Shown here one piece after another: positions 8,866-18,357 of a stretch of 64,000 nt of DNA; position 1 is the stretch's first letter; each line of letters opens with the position of its first letter. The translations under genes were made by a program, and so were the position numbers. The notes beneath the pieces are model-generated. The model had not been told where the DNA came from and did not search any database. It was given only the letters and a program-made list of their open reading frames with translations. This DNA is from Jannaschia sp. GRR-S6-38 (lineage in GTDB: Bacteria > Pseudomonadota > Alphaproteobacteria > Rhodobacterales > Rhodobacteraceae): the NCBI RefSeq assembly GCF_029853695.1, contig NZ_CP122537.1:1736001-1800000 (forward strand), given 5' to 3'.

Positions 8866-8879
8866 TGATAGCGCTCGCA
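8866..8879. promoter_or_regulatory. Candidate LacI-family operator
   Basis: TGATAGCGCTCGCA is centred on the palindrome AGCGCT with outer TG/CA symmetry, the general form of LacI-family operators. It lies about 70 bases before the LacI-type regulator gene and just upstream of the tRNA-Arg 5' end, so it could serve autoregulation. Two inner positions break the symmetry. Confidence 0.25.
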
Positions 8880-8943
8880 GCGGGCGCTTGTCCACCGATG
8901 CGGCCCCGCGCTAGACCTGCGGCATGACCCTCGGACGCCCTTT

Positions 8944-9978
8944 GTGACCCGCCGCAGCGACCGCCACCAGCACCTCACGCTGCGCGATGTCTCCGAGGCG
9001 TCGGGCGTCAGCGAAATGACCGTCAGCCGCGTGCTGCGCAACCGGGGCGACGTGTCGGACGCGACGCGGGCGAAGGTAATCGCGGCGGCCAAGCGGCTGG
9101 GCTACGTGCCCAACAAGATCGCGGGCGCCTTGGCCTCGAACCGCGTGAACCTCGTTGCCGTAATCGTGCCAAGCCTGTCGAACCTCGTCTTTCCCGAGAT
9201 GCTGGCCGGGGTCGAGGAAGGGCTGGAAGGCACCGGGCTGCAACCCGTCGTCGGCACCACCGGCTACGACCCCGAAAAGGAGGAGCGCGTCCTCTTCGAG
9301 ATGCTGTCCTGGCGGCCCTCGGGTGTCGTGATCGCGGGGCTCGAGCATTCCGAGGCGAGCCGCGCGATGCTGGGCAATTGCGGCGTGCCGGTGGTCGAGG
9401 TGATGGATGTCGACGGCGAGCCGATCGACGCGGCCGTGGGCATCAGCCACTGGCGCGCCGGCTACCAGGTCGGGGCGGAGATCGCCGCGCGCGGCTACCG
9501 GCGCGTCGGGATCCTGGGCACACGGGCCCATGGCGACCACCGCGCCCGCAAGCGCATCGAGGGGCTGGAACGCGCGCTGAGCGAGGCGGGGATCGGCGTG
9601 GCCGATCAGATGGCCTATGAGGGGATGTCGGGCTTCGCTAAGGGCCGCGAGATGACCGCCGACATGCTTGCGCGGACGCCGGATATCGATTTCCTGTTCT
9701 ATACCAATGACCTGACCGGCGCGGGCGGCCTGCTCTACGCGCTGGAGAAGGGGCTCGACGTGGGCGGCGCGCTGGGTCTGGCGGGGTTCAACGCCTTTAC
9801 CCTTCTCGACGGGCTGCCCCGGAAGCTGGCGACCGTCGACAGCCGCCGCCGCGAGGCCGGGCGCATCGCCGCCGAGATCGTCTGCGGACGCCGGGTGCTG
9901 GAAGGCGAGGACCGGCGGCTGGAGCTGGTTCCCACACTGTTGCCCGGAGACACGATGCGCGCGGTTTCGACGGCCTGA
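8944..9978 (+). CDS. LacI-family transcriptional regulator (GntR-like)
   Basis: 344 residues from GTG 8944. The N-terminal helix-turn-helix (LTLRDVSEASGVSEMTVSRV, about 11-30) and hinge (GYVPNKIAGALASNRVNLVAVIVP) are typical of LacI-type repressors. A periplasmic-binding-protein-like effector domain follows, ending DTMRAV as in gluconate-type regulators. It is probably a sugar or sugar-acid responsive repressor. No sugar catabolic operon is adjacent, so its targets are elsewhere or it is an orphan local regulator. A candidate operator lies at 8866-8879. Confidence 0.9.
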   Translation: MTRRSDRHQHLTLRDVSEASGVSEMTVSRVLRNRGDVSDATRAKVIAAAKRLGYVPNKIAGALASNRVNLVAVIVPSLSNLVFPEMLAGVEEGLEGTGLQPVVGTTGYDPEKEERVLFEMLSWRPSGVVIAGLEHSEASRAMLGNCGVPVVEVMDVDGEPIDAAVGISHWRAGYQVGAEIAARGYRRVGILGTRAHGDHRARKRIEGLERALSEAGIGVADQMAYEGMSGFAKGREMTADMLARTPDIDFLFYTNDLTGAGGLLYALEKGLDVGGALGLAGFNAFTLLDGLPRKLATVDSRRREAGRIAAEIVCGRRVLEGEDRRLELVPTLLPGDTMRAVSTA

Positions 9979-10061
9979 ACGTCGACGCAAACGGCTTGTT
10001 CATTTACCGTGTCGCAAGATCCGGCACCGAAGACCGGATGAGCAGGACAGGAGTTGGGATC

Positions 10062-10724
10062 ATGGCGATGCCCGACAAGATGCAGGCGCGGTACTTCCGC
10101 CGCTACGGTTTCGAGGCGCACACCATCATCGATGTGGGCGTCCTGAACGGCACGCCCTTCCTCTACGACTGCTTCCCGGATCGCCACTTCGTCATGATCG
10201 ACCCGCTGGAGGAGAGCCGCGCGGCCGTGGCCGAGAATTGGGGCCATCTGGACCATGAATTCCACGTCTGCGCCTTGGGCGCGCAGCCCGGCCTAATGGA
10301 ATTGCAGGTCGAGGCCGGGCGCCTCGCGCGCAGCTCGTTCCGGGCGCGCCGCGACGGCGGGACCCCGGCGGAGCGGCGCCGCGTCCAGGTGCGGCGCCTC
10401 GACGACCTCGTGGCCAGCCATGCCGGGCCGCTGGGCCTGAAGATCGACACCGAAGGCGCCGAGCTCGAGGTGCTGCGCGGCGCGACGGCCACGCTGCGGC
10501 GATGCGAGTTCGTGATCACCGAGACGTCCATCAAGAAGCGCTTCGTCGACGGCTACCGCTTCTCGGAGGTGATCGCCTTCATGGCCGAGCAGGGGTTCGA
10601 GGTGTACAGCTTCCTCAGCGGCCTGACGCGGGCGCCGCGCATGGCGGATGTGCTGTTCATTCCCGCCGACAGCCCGCGCTTCGACATGGGCCGTAACAGG
10701 AATGCGGATGCGCAAGCTGCGTGA
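10062..10724 (+). CDS. FkbM-family SAM-dependent methyltransferase
   Basis: 220 residues from ATG 10062, chosen because AGGAG (10049-10053) sits 8 bases upstream; the longer in-frame starts at 9996 (TTG) and 10038 lack such a site. The SAM-binding segment TIIDVGVLNGTPFLYDCFP and the later LKIDTEGAELEVLRGA are characteristic FkbM signatures. Family members O-methylate sugars or polyketides, and bacterial copies commonly sit with glycosyltransferases. It overlaps the next gene (start 10708) by 17 bases, so the two are likely translated together and probably act on the same surface glycan or small molecule. That function is inferred from the pairing. Confidence 0.85.
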   Translation: MAMPDKMQARYFRRYGFEAHTIIDVGVLNGTPFLYDCFPDRHFVMIDPLEESRAAVAENWGHLDHEFHVCALGAQPGLMELQVEAGRLARSSFRARRDGGTPAERRRVQVRRLDDLVASHAGPLGLKIDTEGAELEVLRGATATLRRCEFVITETSIKKRFVDGYRFSEVIAFMAEQGFEVYSFLSGLTRAPRMADVLFIPADSPRFDMGRNRNADAQAA

Positions 10725-12258
10725 GAACGGGGTACGCGCGATCGAGAGGCTGCCGCGCGCGGGGCGCGGGGCGGAAATCGGCACGCATGGCGGACGGCAT
10801 ACCGAGCATCTGGTCCGGATCGCGGTCCCGCGCGCGCTGACGCTGATCGACCCCTGGGCCGAGGACGCGGCGCGCGACGTCCGCGCGCTGGCCTACACCG
10901 CCCCGCAGGCCGATCGCGACGTGCAACTGGCGCAGGTGCGCGCGGCGCATCCCGACGCCACGATCCTGCGGATGCCCTCGGGCGCGGCGCTCGCCGGGAT
11001 GGAGGATGCGGCGTTCGACTGGATCTGGCTCGACGGGCAGAAGCATTACGACGTGATCTTGGCCGATCTCGAGGCGGCGGTCCGTGTCGTCCGTCCCGGC
11101 GGCATGATCGCGGGCGGCGGCTGGCACTGGGGCGGGGAGCTGGGCCGCCCGGTGCGCGAGGCGGTGGGCGATATCGTCGCCCGGCTGCCCGGCGCCGTGT
11201 TGGAGCAGAAGGGCCAGTACTGGACCCTCCGCCTGCCGGACACGGTCCGGCTGCTGGGCCGACCGGCCGATGCGCGGTTCCTCGTCGTCTCGACGATGAA
11301 GAACGAGGCGCCCTACGTCATCGAATGGGTCGCGCATCACCGCGCGCTCGGCTTCACGGATTTCCTCGTCTACACGAACGATTGCGAGGACACGACGGAC
11401 CCGATCCTCGACCGGCTGGAGGAGATGGGGATCCTGCGCCACGTGGTGAACCGGGTGCTGGCCCGCGGGCCGCACAAATCGGCGCTGAAATGGGCCAGGG
11501 AACACGTCCTCTACCACAAGGCGACCTGGATCCTGATCGCGGATGTGGACGAGTTCATCAACATCCGCACCGCCGACCGCACAATCCAGGGCCTGCTGGC
11601 CGAGCTCGGCCCCGAGACCGATGTCGTCTCGTTTCCCTGGAAGATCTTCGGCAATGGCGGGATCGAGGCCTTCCGCGACTTGCCCATCACCCGACAGTTC
11701 ACGGCCTGCGAGCCGCCGCCGCGCCACGAGGGGCGCGCCAAGCGCGACGTCAAGACGATGTTCCGCAAGCCCGAGGCGATGTATCACATCGGGCTGCATC
11801 GCCCGCGCGTCGCGCCCGAATGGCAGGACCGGATCGTCTGGAAATCGCCCTCGGGGGAAGACATCAGCGCGCGGATGAACCCGGCGAAGACCTGGTCGAT
11901 CCCGTGGAAGGGCTGCGACCGGACGGCCTATATGCACCATTACCCGCTGCGCTCGATGGAGGCCTATATCCTCAAGAAGAACCGCGGGCGGGCGAACCAT
12001 ATCAACGAGGATCTGGGCCTCGATTACTGGGACAAGTGGAACCTCAACGAGGGGCGCGACGACACGCTCGTCGCCGGGCTGCCGGGCTTCGAGGCGGAGC
12101 TGGCCGCGCTGATGTCCGACCGCAAGCTCAACCGCCTCCACGCGCAGGGCATCGCCTGGCATCGCGAGCAGTTCGAGACCCTGATGGCCGAGCCGCGCTA
12201 CCGCGATTTGTGGGAGACGCTGAAATCCCGCCAGGGCAAGCTCGCCGCCGAAGGGTAG
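10708..12258 (+). CDS. Methyltransferase-glycosyltransferase fusion protein
   Basis: 516 residues from ATG 10708 (AGGA 6 bases upstream; ATG 10702 is too close to it). Residues about 20-180 form a class I methyltransferase of the Methyltransf_24 type: AEIGTHGGRHTEHL, a DPWAED acidic loop, FDWIWLDGQKHYD and VRPGGMIAGG. From about 191 a second domain begins FLVVSTMKNEAPYVIEW, the signature of the glycosyltransferase 2/92-like family, with a DVD metal motif at about 279-281 (IADVDEF). The C-terminal half contains KTMFRKP and MHHYPLRSMEAYILKKNRG. The product should both transfer a sugar and methylate, alongside the overlapping FkbM enzyme. The acceptor is unknown; no other polysaccharide genes are adjacent. 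Confidence 0.85.
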   Translation: MRKLRENGVRAIERLPRAGRGAEIGTHGGRHTEHLVRIAVPRALTLIDPWAEDAARDVRALAYTAPQADRDVQLAQVRAAHPDATILRMPSGAALAGMEDAAFDWIWLDGQKHYDVILADLEAAVRVVRPGGMIAGGGWHWGGELGRPVREAVGDIVARLPGAVLEQKGQYWTLRLPDTVRLLGRPADARFLVVSTMKNEAPYVIEWVAHHRALGFTDFLVYTNDCEDTTDPILDRLEEMGILRHVVNRVLARGPHKSALKWAREHVLYHKATWILIADVDEFINIRTADRTIQGLLAELGPETDVVSFPWKIFGNGGIEAFRDLPITRQFTACEPPPRHEGRAKRDVKTMFRKPEAMYHIGLHRPRVAPEWQDRIVWKSPSGEDISARMNPAKTWSIPWKGCDRTAYMHHYPLRSMEAYILKKNRGRANHINEDLGLDYWDKWNLNEGRDDTLVAGLPGFEAELAALMSDRKLNRLHAQGIAWHREQFETLMAEPRYRDLWETLKSRQGKLAAEG

Positions 12259-12322
12259 GTCCGCCGACCACGGGTCCGGAAACACGCCTGGGGTCCAGGG
12301 GGCCGCGCCCCCGGCGCCGGTC

Positions 12323-13723
12323 TCAGCATTCCGGGAGGTTGACCGCGAGGCCGCCCTGGCTCGTCTCCTTGTACTTCTCCGACATGTCGCGCCCGGTCTG
12401 GCGCATCGCCTCGATGCAATTGTCGAGCGGCATGAAATGCGCGCCGTCGCCGCGAAGGCTCAGCGAGGCGGCGGAGACGGCCTTGATGGCACCCAGCCCG
12501 TTGCGCTCGATGCAGGGCACCTGCACCAGCCCGCCGGCGGGGTCGCAGGTCATGCCGAGGTGATGCTCCAGCGCGATCTCGGCGGCGTTCTCGATCTGCG
12601 CATTCGTGCCGCCCAGCGCGGCGCAGAGGCCCGCCGCCGCCATGGCCGAGGCGCTGCCGACCTCGCCCTGGCAGCCGACCTCGGCCCCCGAGATCGAGGC
12701 ATTGTGCTTGATCAGCCCGCCGATCGCGGCGGCGGTCAGCAGGAAGGTCCGGATGCCTTCGGAACTCGCCCCGATGCAATGGTCGCGGTAGTAGCGGATC
12801 GTCGCGGGCACCACGCCCGCCGCGCCGTTGGTGGGCGAGGTCACGACCGCGCCGCCGGCCGCATTCTCCTCGTTGACGGCCATGGCGTAGACCGACAGCC
12901 AGTCGCCCCAGACATGCGGCTGCGCGAGGTTGCGGCCGCCCTCCTCCACCAGCTTGCGATGGATCGCCCGGGCGCGGCGCTTCACGTTGAGCCCGCCGGG
13001 CAGGATGCCGTCCTGGGCCAGCCCGCGCTCGATGCAGGCATCCATCTTCGCCCAGATGGCGTCCACGCGGGCGGCGAGCCGGGCCTCGGGCGTCAGCACC
13101 GCCTCGTTGCGCCATTTCATCTGCGCCACGCTGAGGCCCGCGGTCTCGCCCATCGCCAGCATCTCGGCGGCGGAGCCGAAGGGGAAGGGAAAGCCCGCCT
13201 GCGCCTTCTCGGCATGCAGGTCGGAGGCGGGGGCGAGCTCGGCCGAGGTGGCGACGAAGCCGCCACCGACGGAGTAGTAGGTCTCCTCCATCCGCAGGTT
13301 GCCGCCCGCGTCGAAGGCCCGCAGGACCATGCCATTCGCGTGGCCGGGCAGGGGCGGGCCGAAGTCGAAGATCACGTCCGCCTCCGGGTCGAGCCGCATC
13401 TCGGGCAGGGCTTCGGGCGTCACGCGACCCGTCTCCCGCAGCGTCGCGAGCGCCGTCTCGGCGCGGTCCATGTCGACCTCCGCCGGGTCGAAGCCCAACA
13501 GGCCCAGAAGGACTGCGCGATCCGTCGCATGGCCCTTGCCGGTCCAGGCCAGCGAGCCGTGCAGCGTCGCCTGTAGATGCGCGGGCGGGCCCGAGCCCGG
13601 CTCCGGATCCGCTCCTCCGCGCAGCGCCTCAAGGAAGCGGCCGGCGGCGACCATCGGCCCCATCGTGTGCGACGAGGACGGCCCGATGCCCGGCTTGAAG
13701 ATGTCGAAGATGCTCAGGAACAT
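12323..13723 (-). CDS. sdaA: L-serine ammonia-lyase (iron-sulfur, single chain)
   Basis: 466 residues from ATG 13723. It deaminates L-serine to pyruvate and ammonia using an oxygen-labile [4Fe-4S] cluster. The fused beta-alpha layout of the gammaproteobacterial type is visible: N-terminal [20 protein letters not shown], then the alpha part with [20 protein letters not shown] and [15 protein letters not shown] supplying cluster cysteines, and the characteristic C-terminal NLPEC. It begins 4 bases after the stop of the acyltransferase gene on the same strand, so the two probably share a transcript. Confidence 0.95.
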   Translation of the reverse strand: MFLSIFDIFKPGIGPSSSHTMGPMVAAGRFLEALRGGADPEPGSGPPAHLQATLHGSLAWTGKGHATDRAVLLGLLGFDPAEVDMDRAETALATLRETGRVTPEALPEMRLDPEADVIFDFGPPLPGHANGMVLRAFDAGGNLRMEETYYSVGGGFVATSAELAPASDLHAEKAQAGFPFPFGSAAEMLAMGETAGLSVAQMKWRNEAVLTPEARLAARVDAIWAKMDACIERGLAQDGILPGGLNVKRRARAIHRKLVEEGGRNLAQPHVWGDWLSVYAMAVNEENAAGGAVVTSPTNGAAGVVPATIRYYRDHCIGASSEGIRTFLLTAAAIGGLIKHNASISGAEVGCQGEVGSASAMAAAGLCAALGGTNAQIENAAEIALEHHLGMTCDPAGGLVQVPCIERNGLGAIKAVSAASLSLRGDGAHFMPLDNCIEAMRQTGRDMSEKYKETSQGGLAVNLPEC

Positions 13724-13727
13724 GCGC

Positions 13728-14633
13728 CTACTCCGCGGCCGCGTCGCGGCCGGCCTCGTTGAAGGCGTAGTATTTCCAGCGCTGGTGCAGCCAGTGCCAT
13801 TGCGACGGGTGACGTTCCACCCACGACCCAAGGCGGTCGTTGAAGGCCTGCATCATCGCCGCCGGGTCCGAGGGCGGGATCGGCGCCTCCAGGATGACGC
13901 GGGGTCGGCCGTCCTCCCACGGGGCGAAGGCGGGGATCAGCGGCAGGTCGTAGCGCAGCGCCAGCTCGGCGGCGACGGGCGAGGTCAGGGCCGGTTGGCC
14001 GAGGAAGCGCAGCCAGACCCCGTCGCCCACATATTGGTCAGGCAGCAGCGCGATGAAGCCGCCGGCGCGCACGTGGCGCAGCATCTGCCGCATTCCCGCG
14101 CTGCCCTTCGGAATGATCGGTGCGCCGCCGCGTTCGATCCCGGCGCGGAAGATCGGCTCGTAGAACGGGTTGTTGTTGGGGCGGTAGATCGCGCCGGTCT
14201 CCAGCCCCTCGCGCTTGAGGACGTGGCGGATCGCTTCCCACTGGCCGAAATGACCCGAAACGATCACCGCGCCGCGCCCGGCGCGGCGGGCCTCGCGCAG
14301 CGCGTCGAGGCCGGGCCCCTCGGGCACCAGATCCGCCGCCTCGCGGGCGAGATCGTCGTTGAACCAGATGCCGGTCAGCGTGCGCCCGACATTGCGCGCG
14401 GCCCCGCGCAGGATCGCGCCGCGCCGCGCCGGGGGGAGGTCGGGCCAGACGCGATCGAGATTGGCGCCGAGCCGGGCGCGCAGCGGCGTCAGGCGCACCG
14501 CCCACTCGGTCACGAAGCCCAGCACGCGGCGGCGCGCGGCCATGGGCAGCGCGGCGACGAGCACGAGGAGCGTGCGCAGAAGCGCCGCCTGCAACCAGTA
14601 GGATAGCCGTTTCACCCGTCCGAGGTGGCCCAT
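13728..14633 (-). CDS. LpxL/HtrB-family lysophospholipid or lipid A acyltransferase
   Basis: 301 residues from ATG 14633; ATG 14672 is an in-frame alternative, and neither has a strong ribosome site. An N-terminal hydrophobic segment (about residues 8-30) anchors it to the inner membrane. The catalytic block GHFGQWEA matches the HX4E motif of the late acyltransferase family, followed by YRPNNNP and the FIALLPDQYVGDGVWLRFLG region. The family adds secondary acyl chains to lipid A. It is the upstream partner of sdaA (4-base gap) and lies head to head with the lytic transglycosylase gene. Confidence 0.85.
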   Translation of the reverse strand: MGHLGRVKRLSYWLQAALLRTLLVLVAALPMAARRRVLGFVTEWAVRLTPLRARLGANLDRVWPDLPPARRGAILRGAARNVGRTLTGIWFNDDLAREAADLVPEGPGLDALREARRAGRGAVIVSGHFGQWEAIRHVLKREGLETGAIYRPNNNPFYEPIFRAGIERGGAPIIPKGSAGMRQMLRHVRAGGFIALLPDQYVGDGVWLRFLGQPALTSPVAAELALRYDLPLIPAFAPWEDGRPRVILEAPIPPSDPAAMMQAFNDRLGSWVERHPSQWHWLHQRWKYYAFNEAGRDAAAE

Positions 14634-14766
14634 GCGCCGCCGCCTGACAAGGGCCGAGGCCCGGCGCGCCATGGGCGGGAGGTTGCCGATGCGTCATGCG
14701 GGGGCTCCCCCGGCGGCGCATCCCGCGCTACCGGGCAGGGGTCGCAACAATGACGGATCCCTTCCG

Positions 14767-15372
14767 ATGCTCCGCTTGCTCGTCCCCCTTCTTCTGGCGC
14801 TGTCGGCCTGTGTCGCCACCGCGCCCCCCGAGGTCTCCACCCGCGCCGAGGCGACCCAGCCGCTCTATCCCGGCGAGACGCCCGAGATCCGCCAGCTCGT
14901 CAACAAATGGGCCGATTACTACGACCTGCCCCGCAGCCTCCTGCACCGCGTCATCCAGCGCGAGAGCGACTACCGGCCTAGCGCGCGGAACGGCCCTTAT
15001 TGGGGGATGATGCAGATCCTGCCCGCCACCGCCCGCAACATGAACTTCCGCGCGGAAAATCGCGCGCTCCTGGATGCCGACACGCATCTGAAATACGCGA
15101 CCCGCTACCTTCGCGGGGCCTGGATGGTCTCGGACGGGGACGAGTACGAGGCGATGATGTGGTACGCGCGCGGCTACTATTACGAAGCCAAGCGCCGGGG
15201 CCTGTTGTGGGAAACGGGGCTGCGCGGCGACATGTGGCGCGACTACGATGCGGGCCGTGCGCCGATGGTGCCGATCGATGACGCGGGCAACCCGCTGCCG
15301 ATGGTGGCCGAGGTGACCTGCCAGCCTGCCCCGGGCTTCGCCGGCCTCCTGGGGCAGGAGCGCTGCGCCTAG
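14767..15372 (+). CDS. Lytic transglycosylase lipoprotein (SLT domain)
   Basis: 201 residues from ATG 14767, chosen because it gives a proper lipoprotein signal: MLRLLVPLLLALSAC with the lipid-modified Cys15. The SLT domain follows: YYDLPRSLLHRVIQRESDYR with catalytic Glu66, then GPYWGMMQILPATARNM and LKYATRYLRGA. It cleaves the MurNAc-GlcNAc bond of peptidoglycan with 1,6-anhydro product formation, at the outer-membrane face. The short length indicates a stand-alone SLT unit without LysM repeats. In-frame codons upstream to 14632 have no signal-like sequence. Confidence 0.9.
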   Translation: MLRLLVPLLLALSACVATAPPEVSTRAEATQPLYPGETPEIRQLVNKWADYYDLPRSLLHRVIQRESDYRPSARNGPYWGMMQILPATARNMNFRAENRALLDADTHLKYATRYLRGAWMVSDGDEYEAMMWYARGYYYEAKRRGLLWETGLRGDMWRDYDAGRAPMVPIDDAGNPLPMVAEVTCQPAPGFAGLLGQERCA

Positions 15373-15464
15373 GACGCGTCGGAGGCTCCCGGCACCCATC
15401 TGCTTGAGACCCGCGGGCCGGAGGCGCTAGGTCATGGGCTCATCCGAGCCGAAGGATCGCCCCC

Positions 15465-17366
15465 GTGACCGTCAAGCGCCCCGCCCGCAACATCACCGAC
15501 GAAGACGTCTTCGCGCTGCGCTGGCGTCGGGGGCGGCGCGACCTGATCGGCCCGGTCTCGCGCCTCTACGGGCCGGGTGCGACGGCCGAGGCCCTGCTCG
15601 AGCGGATCCGGACGCTGCTGGCCGGGCATTGGGCGGACCGGCCCGCGGATCTCAAGCGCCTCGACATGGCGCGCGACGTCGATCCCGACTGGTTCCTGAG
15701 CCAGGAGATGGCGGCCTATGTCTTCTATATCGACCGCCTCGCGGGCGACCTGAAATCGCTGCCCGACCGCATCCCCTATCTGCAGGAGCTGGGGATCACT
15801 TATGCCCATATGATGCCCTGCCTGATGCCCCGCCCGGGCCAGTCCGATGGCGGCTACGCAGTGATGGATTACCGCCGGATCGACCCGAAGCTGGGCACGA
15901 TGGCGCAGTTCCGCGCGGTGACGGCCAAGCTGCGCCGGGCCGGCATCAGCCCCTGCATCGACATGGTACTCAATCACACCGCGAAGGAGCATGACTGGGC
16001 GCGGAAGGCGCGCGCGGGCGATCCGCATTACCAGGCCTTCTACCGCATGTTCGACGACGACAGCCTGCCGCGCGACTACGAGAAGACCCTGCTCGAGATC
16101 TTCCCCGCGCAGGCACCGGGCAACTTCACGTGGTATGACGACATTCCCGGTCCGAATGGCGGCAAGTGGGTCTGGACCACCTTCAATGAATACCAGTGGG
16201 ACCTGAACTGGGAGAACCCAGAGGTGTTTCTCGCCATCCTCGACATGATCCTGCACCTCGCCAACCAAGGGGTGGAGGTGTTCCGGCTGGATGCGGTGGC
16301 CTTCATGTGGAAACGGATGGGTACGATCTGCCAGAACCTGCCCGAGGTGCACGACATCCTGCAGGCGCTGACCCAGGCCACGCGGATCGCCGCGCCCGCC
16401 GGGATCCACAAGGCCGAGGCCATCGTCGGGCCCGCCGATCTGGTGCCCTATCTGGGCACCGACACGCATCAGGGCCGCGAAAGCCAGCTGGCCTATCACA
16501 ACAACCTCATGGTGCAGTTCTGGGCATCGCTGGCGGCCCGCGACACGCGGCTCATGACTTATGTGCTGCGCGCGCATTTCCCCGAGAGCTTCCGCCGCGC
16601 CTGCTTCGCCACATATATCCGCTGCCACGACGATATCGGCTGGGCCGTCACCGAAGAGGACGCGGCCCATGTGCCCGGCATCTCGGGCCCGGGCCATCGC
16701 ACCTTCCTCGCCGATTTCTACGCCGGGCGCTTCCCGGGCAGTTTCGCGCGCGGCGCCGATTTCCAGGTCAACGAAGCGACCGGCGACCGGCGCACGAATG
16801 GCAGCTTCGCCGCGCTCGCCGGCCTGGAGTCGGCGCTGGAGGCGGGCGACGCGGCGGCGGTGGACGCGGCGGTGGCCCGCATCCTGATGGGCCACGCGCT
16901 GATCGCGGGCTTCGGGGGCATCCCGCTGATCTACATGGGCGACGAGCTGGGGCTGCTGAACGATCACGCCTACCGGGACGATCCCGAAAAGGCCGAGGAC
17001 GGGCGCTGGATGCAGCGGCCGCCGATGGATTGGGACAAAGCGGCGGAGCGGCACGACGCGACCACGCCGCATGGCCGCATCTGGCGGGGCCTGCGGCACG
17101 TCCTGGCGGTGCGTCGGGCGACCGAGCAGCTGGCGTCGAACGTGCCGACGCGAATCCTCGACGCGGGCAACCGGGGCCTTTTCGCCTGGGCGCGGCTGGG
17201 CGACGACCGGACGGTGACCGGCCTGTGCAACTTCACCGAGCATCCGCAGGCGGCGGATCTCGAGATCCCGGCGGACGCCGTCGACCTGCTGACCGGCGCC
17301 GCGCCCGCGCGGCAGGGCGCGCGGGTCGAGGTGCCGCCCTACGGGTGCCTCTGGCTGCGCGCCTGA
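15465..17366 (+). CDS. GH13 alpha-glucosyltransferase, amylosucrase-like
   Basis: 633 residues from GTG 15465 with AAGGA 8 bases upstream; the length is almost that of Neisseria amylosucrase (636). GH13 signatures: DMVLNHTAKEHDW, EVFRLDAVAF with nucleophile Asp276, IHKAEAIVG with acid/base Glu318 (42 residues later, as in amylosucrase) and CHDDIGW around 387-393. The N-terminal all-helical extension (WFLSQEMAAYVFYIDRLAG) is typical of the amylosucrase branch (GH13_4). Such enzymes make alpha-1,4-glucan from sucrose; related members isomerise or hydrolyse sucrose. No sucrose transport or glycogen genes flank it. Confidence 0.85.
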   Translation: MTVKRPARNITDEDVFALRWRRGRRDLIGPVSRLYGPGATAEALLERIRTLLAGHWADRPADLKRLDMARDVDPDWFLSQEMAAYVFYIDRLAGDLKSLPDRIPYLQELGITYAHMMPCLMPRPGQSDGGYAVMDYRRIDPKLGTMAQFRAVTAKLRRAGISPCIDMVLNHTAKEHDWARKARAGDPHYQAFYRMFDDDSLPRDYEKTLLEIFPAQAPGNFTWYDDIPGPNGGKWVWTTFNEYQWDLNWENPEVFLAILDMILHLANQGVEVFRLDAVAFMWKRMGTICQNLPEVHDILQALTQATRIAAPAGIHKAEAIVGPADLVPYLGTDTHQGRESQLAYHNNLMVQFWASLAARDTRLMTYVLRAHFPESFRRACFATYIRCHDDIGWAVTEEDAAHVPGISGPGHRTFLADFYAGRFPGSFARGADFQVNEATGDRRTNGSFAALAGLESALEAGDAAAVDAAVARILMGHALIAGFGGIPLIYMGDELGLLNDHAYRDDPEKAEDGRWMQRPPMDWDKAAERHDATTPHGRIWRGLRHVLAVRRATEQLASNVPTRILDAGNRGLFAWARLGDDRTVTGLCNFTEHPQAADLEIPADAVDLLTGAAPARQGARVEVPPYGCLWLRA

Positions 17367-17387
17367 TCGGAATGTCTGTGGGATTGA

Positions 17388-17464
17388 TGGTGAGCCGGCT
17401 CGGATTCGAACCGAGGACCTACTGATTAAAAGTCAGTTGCTCTAACCAACTGAGCTACCGGCCC
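17388..17464 (-). tRNA. tRNA-Lys (anticodon TTT)
   Basis: 77 bases on the minus strand: acceptor GGGCCGG/CCGGCTC, D arm GCTC/GAGC, anticodon stem ACTGA/TCAGT with loop CTTTTAA, T arm CTCGG-TTCGAAT-CCGAG, discriminator A and encoded CCA. The anticodon TTT lies at 17430-17428. It sits between convergently facing amylosucrase and the divergent dapF. Confidence 0.96.
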
Positions 17465-17550
17465 ACGCCGGGCGCAACTATCGCCAGCCCCCGACCTCGT
17501 CAAGCCGGGGGTCTTTCAAAAACGCGGGCGGGGGCGTATCTGCCGCCGCG

Positions 17551-18357
17551 ATGGCGCGAGATGGAACAGACGGCCTGCCGTTCATGAAGATGCACGGGCT
17601 GGGCAACGACTTCGTCGTGATCGACGGGCGCGGGGGCGCGCGCGTTGATGCCGATCTCGCGCGCGCCATGGGCGACCGCCATCGCGGCGTGGGATTCGAC
17701 CAGCTGGCGCTGATCGAGGCGGGCAGCGACGTCGACCTGCGCCTGACCTTCTGGAACGCCGACGGCTCGACCGCGGGGGCCTGCGGCAACGCCACCCGCT
17801 GCATCGCCGCCTGGGAAATGGCGCGGCGCGGCGCGGACAGCCTGACGCTACGGACCGAGCGGGGCGTGCTGCAGGCGACGGGCGGCGACGCGGTCAGCGT
17901 CAACATGGGTGCGCCGCTTCTGGACTGGCGCGACGTGCCGCTGGCCGAGGAGGTCGACACGCTGCACCTGCCGATCCCGGGCGACCCGGTCGCGACCGGC
18001 ATGGGCAACCCGCATTGCACCTTCTTCGTGGAGGATGCCGAGGCGGTGGACCTGCCGGCTTTCGGAGCCGCGCATGAGCATCACCCCCTCTTTCCCGAAC
18101 GCACCAATGTGCAGGTCGCGCATCTCCTTGGACCCGATCACCTGCGGATGCGCGTCTGGGAGCGCGGGGCCGGGGTCACGCTGGCCTCGGGCTCGTCCTC
18201 CTGCGCGGTGGCCGTCGCGGCGGCGCGGCGCGGGCTGACGGGGCGACGCGTGCGCATCGATCTCGACGGCGGCGGGCTTGAGATCGACTGGCGCGACGAC
18301 GGGGTCTGGATGACCGGCCCGACCGCGTATGTGTTCGACGGGGTCTGGCATGGCTGA
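17551..18357 (+). CDS. dapF: Diaminopimelate epimerase
   Basis: 268 residues. It epimerises LL- to meso-diaminopimelate, the last step before peptidoglycan precursor and lysine synthesis. The two catalytic cysteines are present: Cys78 in GACGNATRC and Cys218 in [12 protein letters not shown], together with the start block [17 protein letters not shown] 17551 puts a short DGLPF leader in front of that block; ATG 17584 is the minimal alternative. Its stop overlaps the mtaB start (ATGGCTGA), so the two genes are translationally coupled. Confidence 0.95.
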   Translation: MARDGTDGLPFMKMHGLGNDFVVIDGRGGARVDADLARAMGDRHRGVGFDQLALIEAGSDVDLRLTFWNADGSTAGACGNATRCIAAWEMARRGADSLTLRTERGVLQATGGDAVSVNMGAPLLDWRDVPLAEEVDTLHLPIPGDPVATGMGNPHCTFFVEDAEAVDLPAFGAAHEHHPLFPERTNVQVAHLLGPDHLRMRVWERGAGVTLASGSSSCAVAVAAARRGLTGRRVRIDLDGGGLEIDWRDDGVWMTGPTAYVFDGVWHG

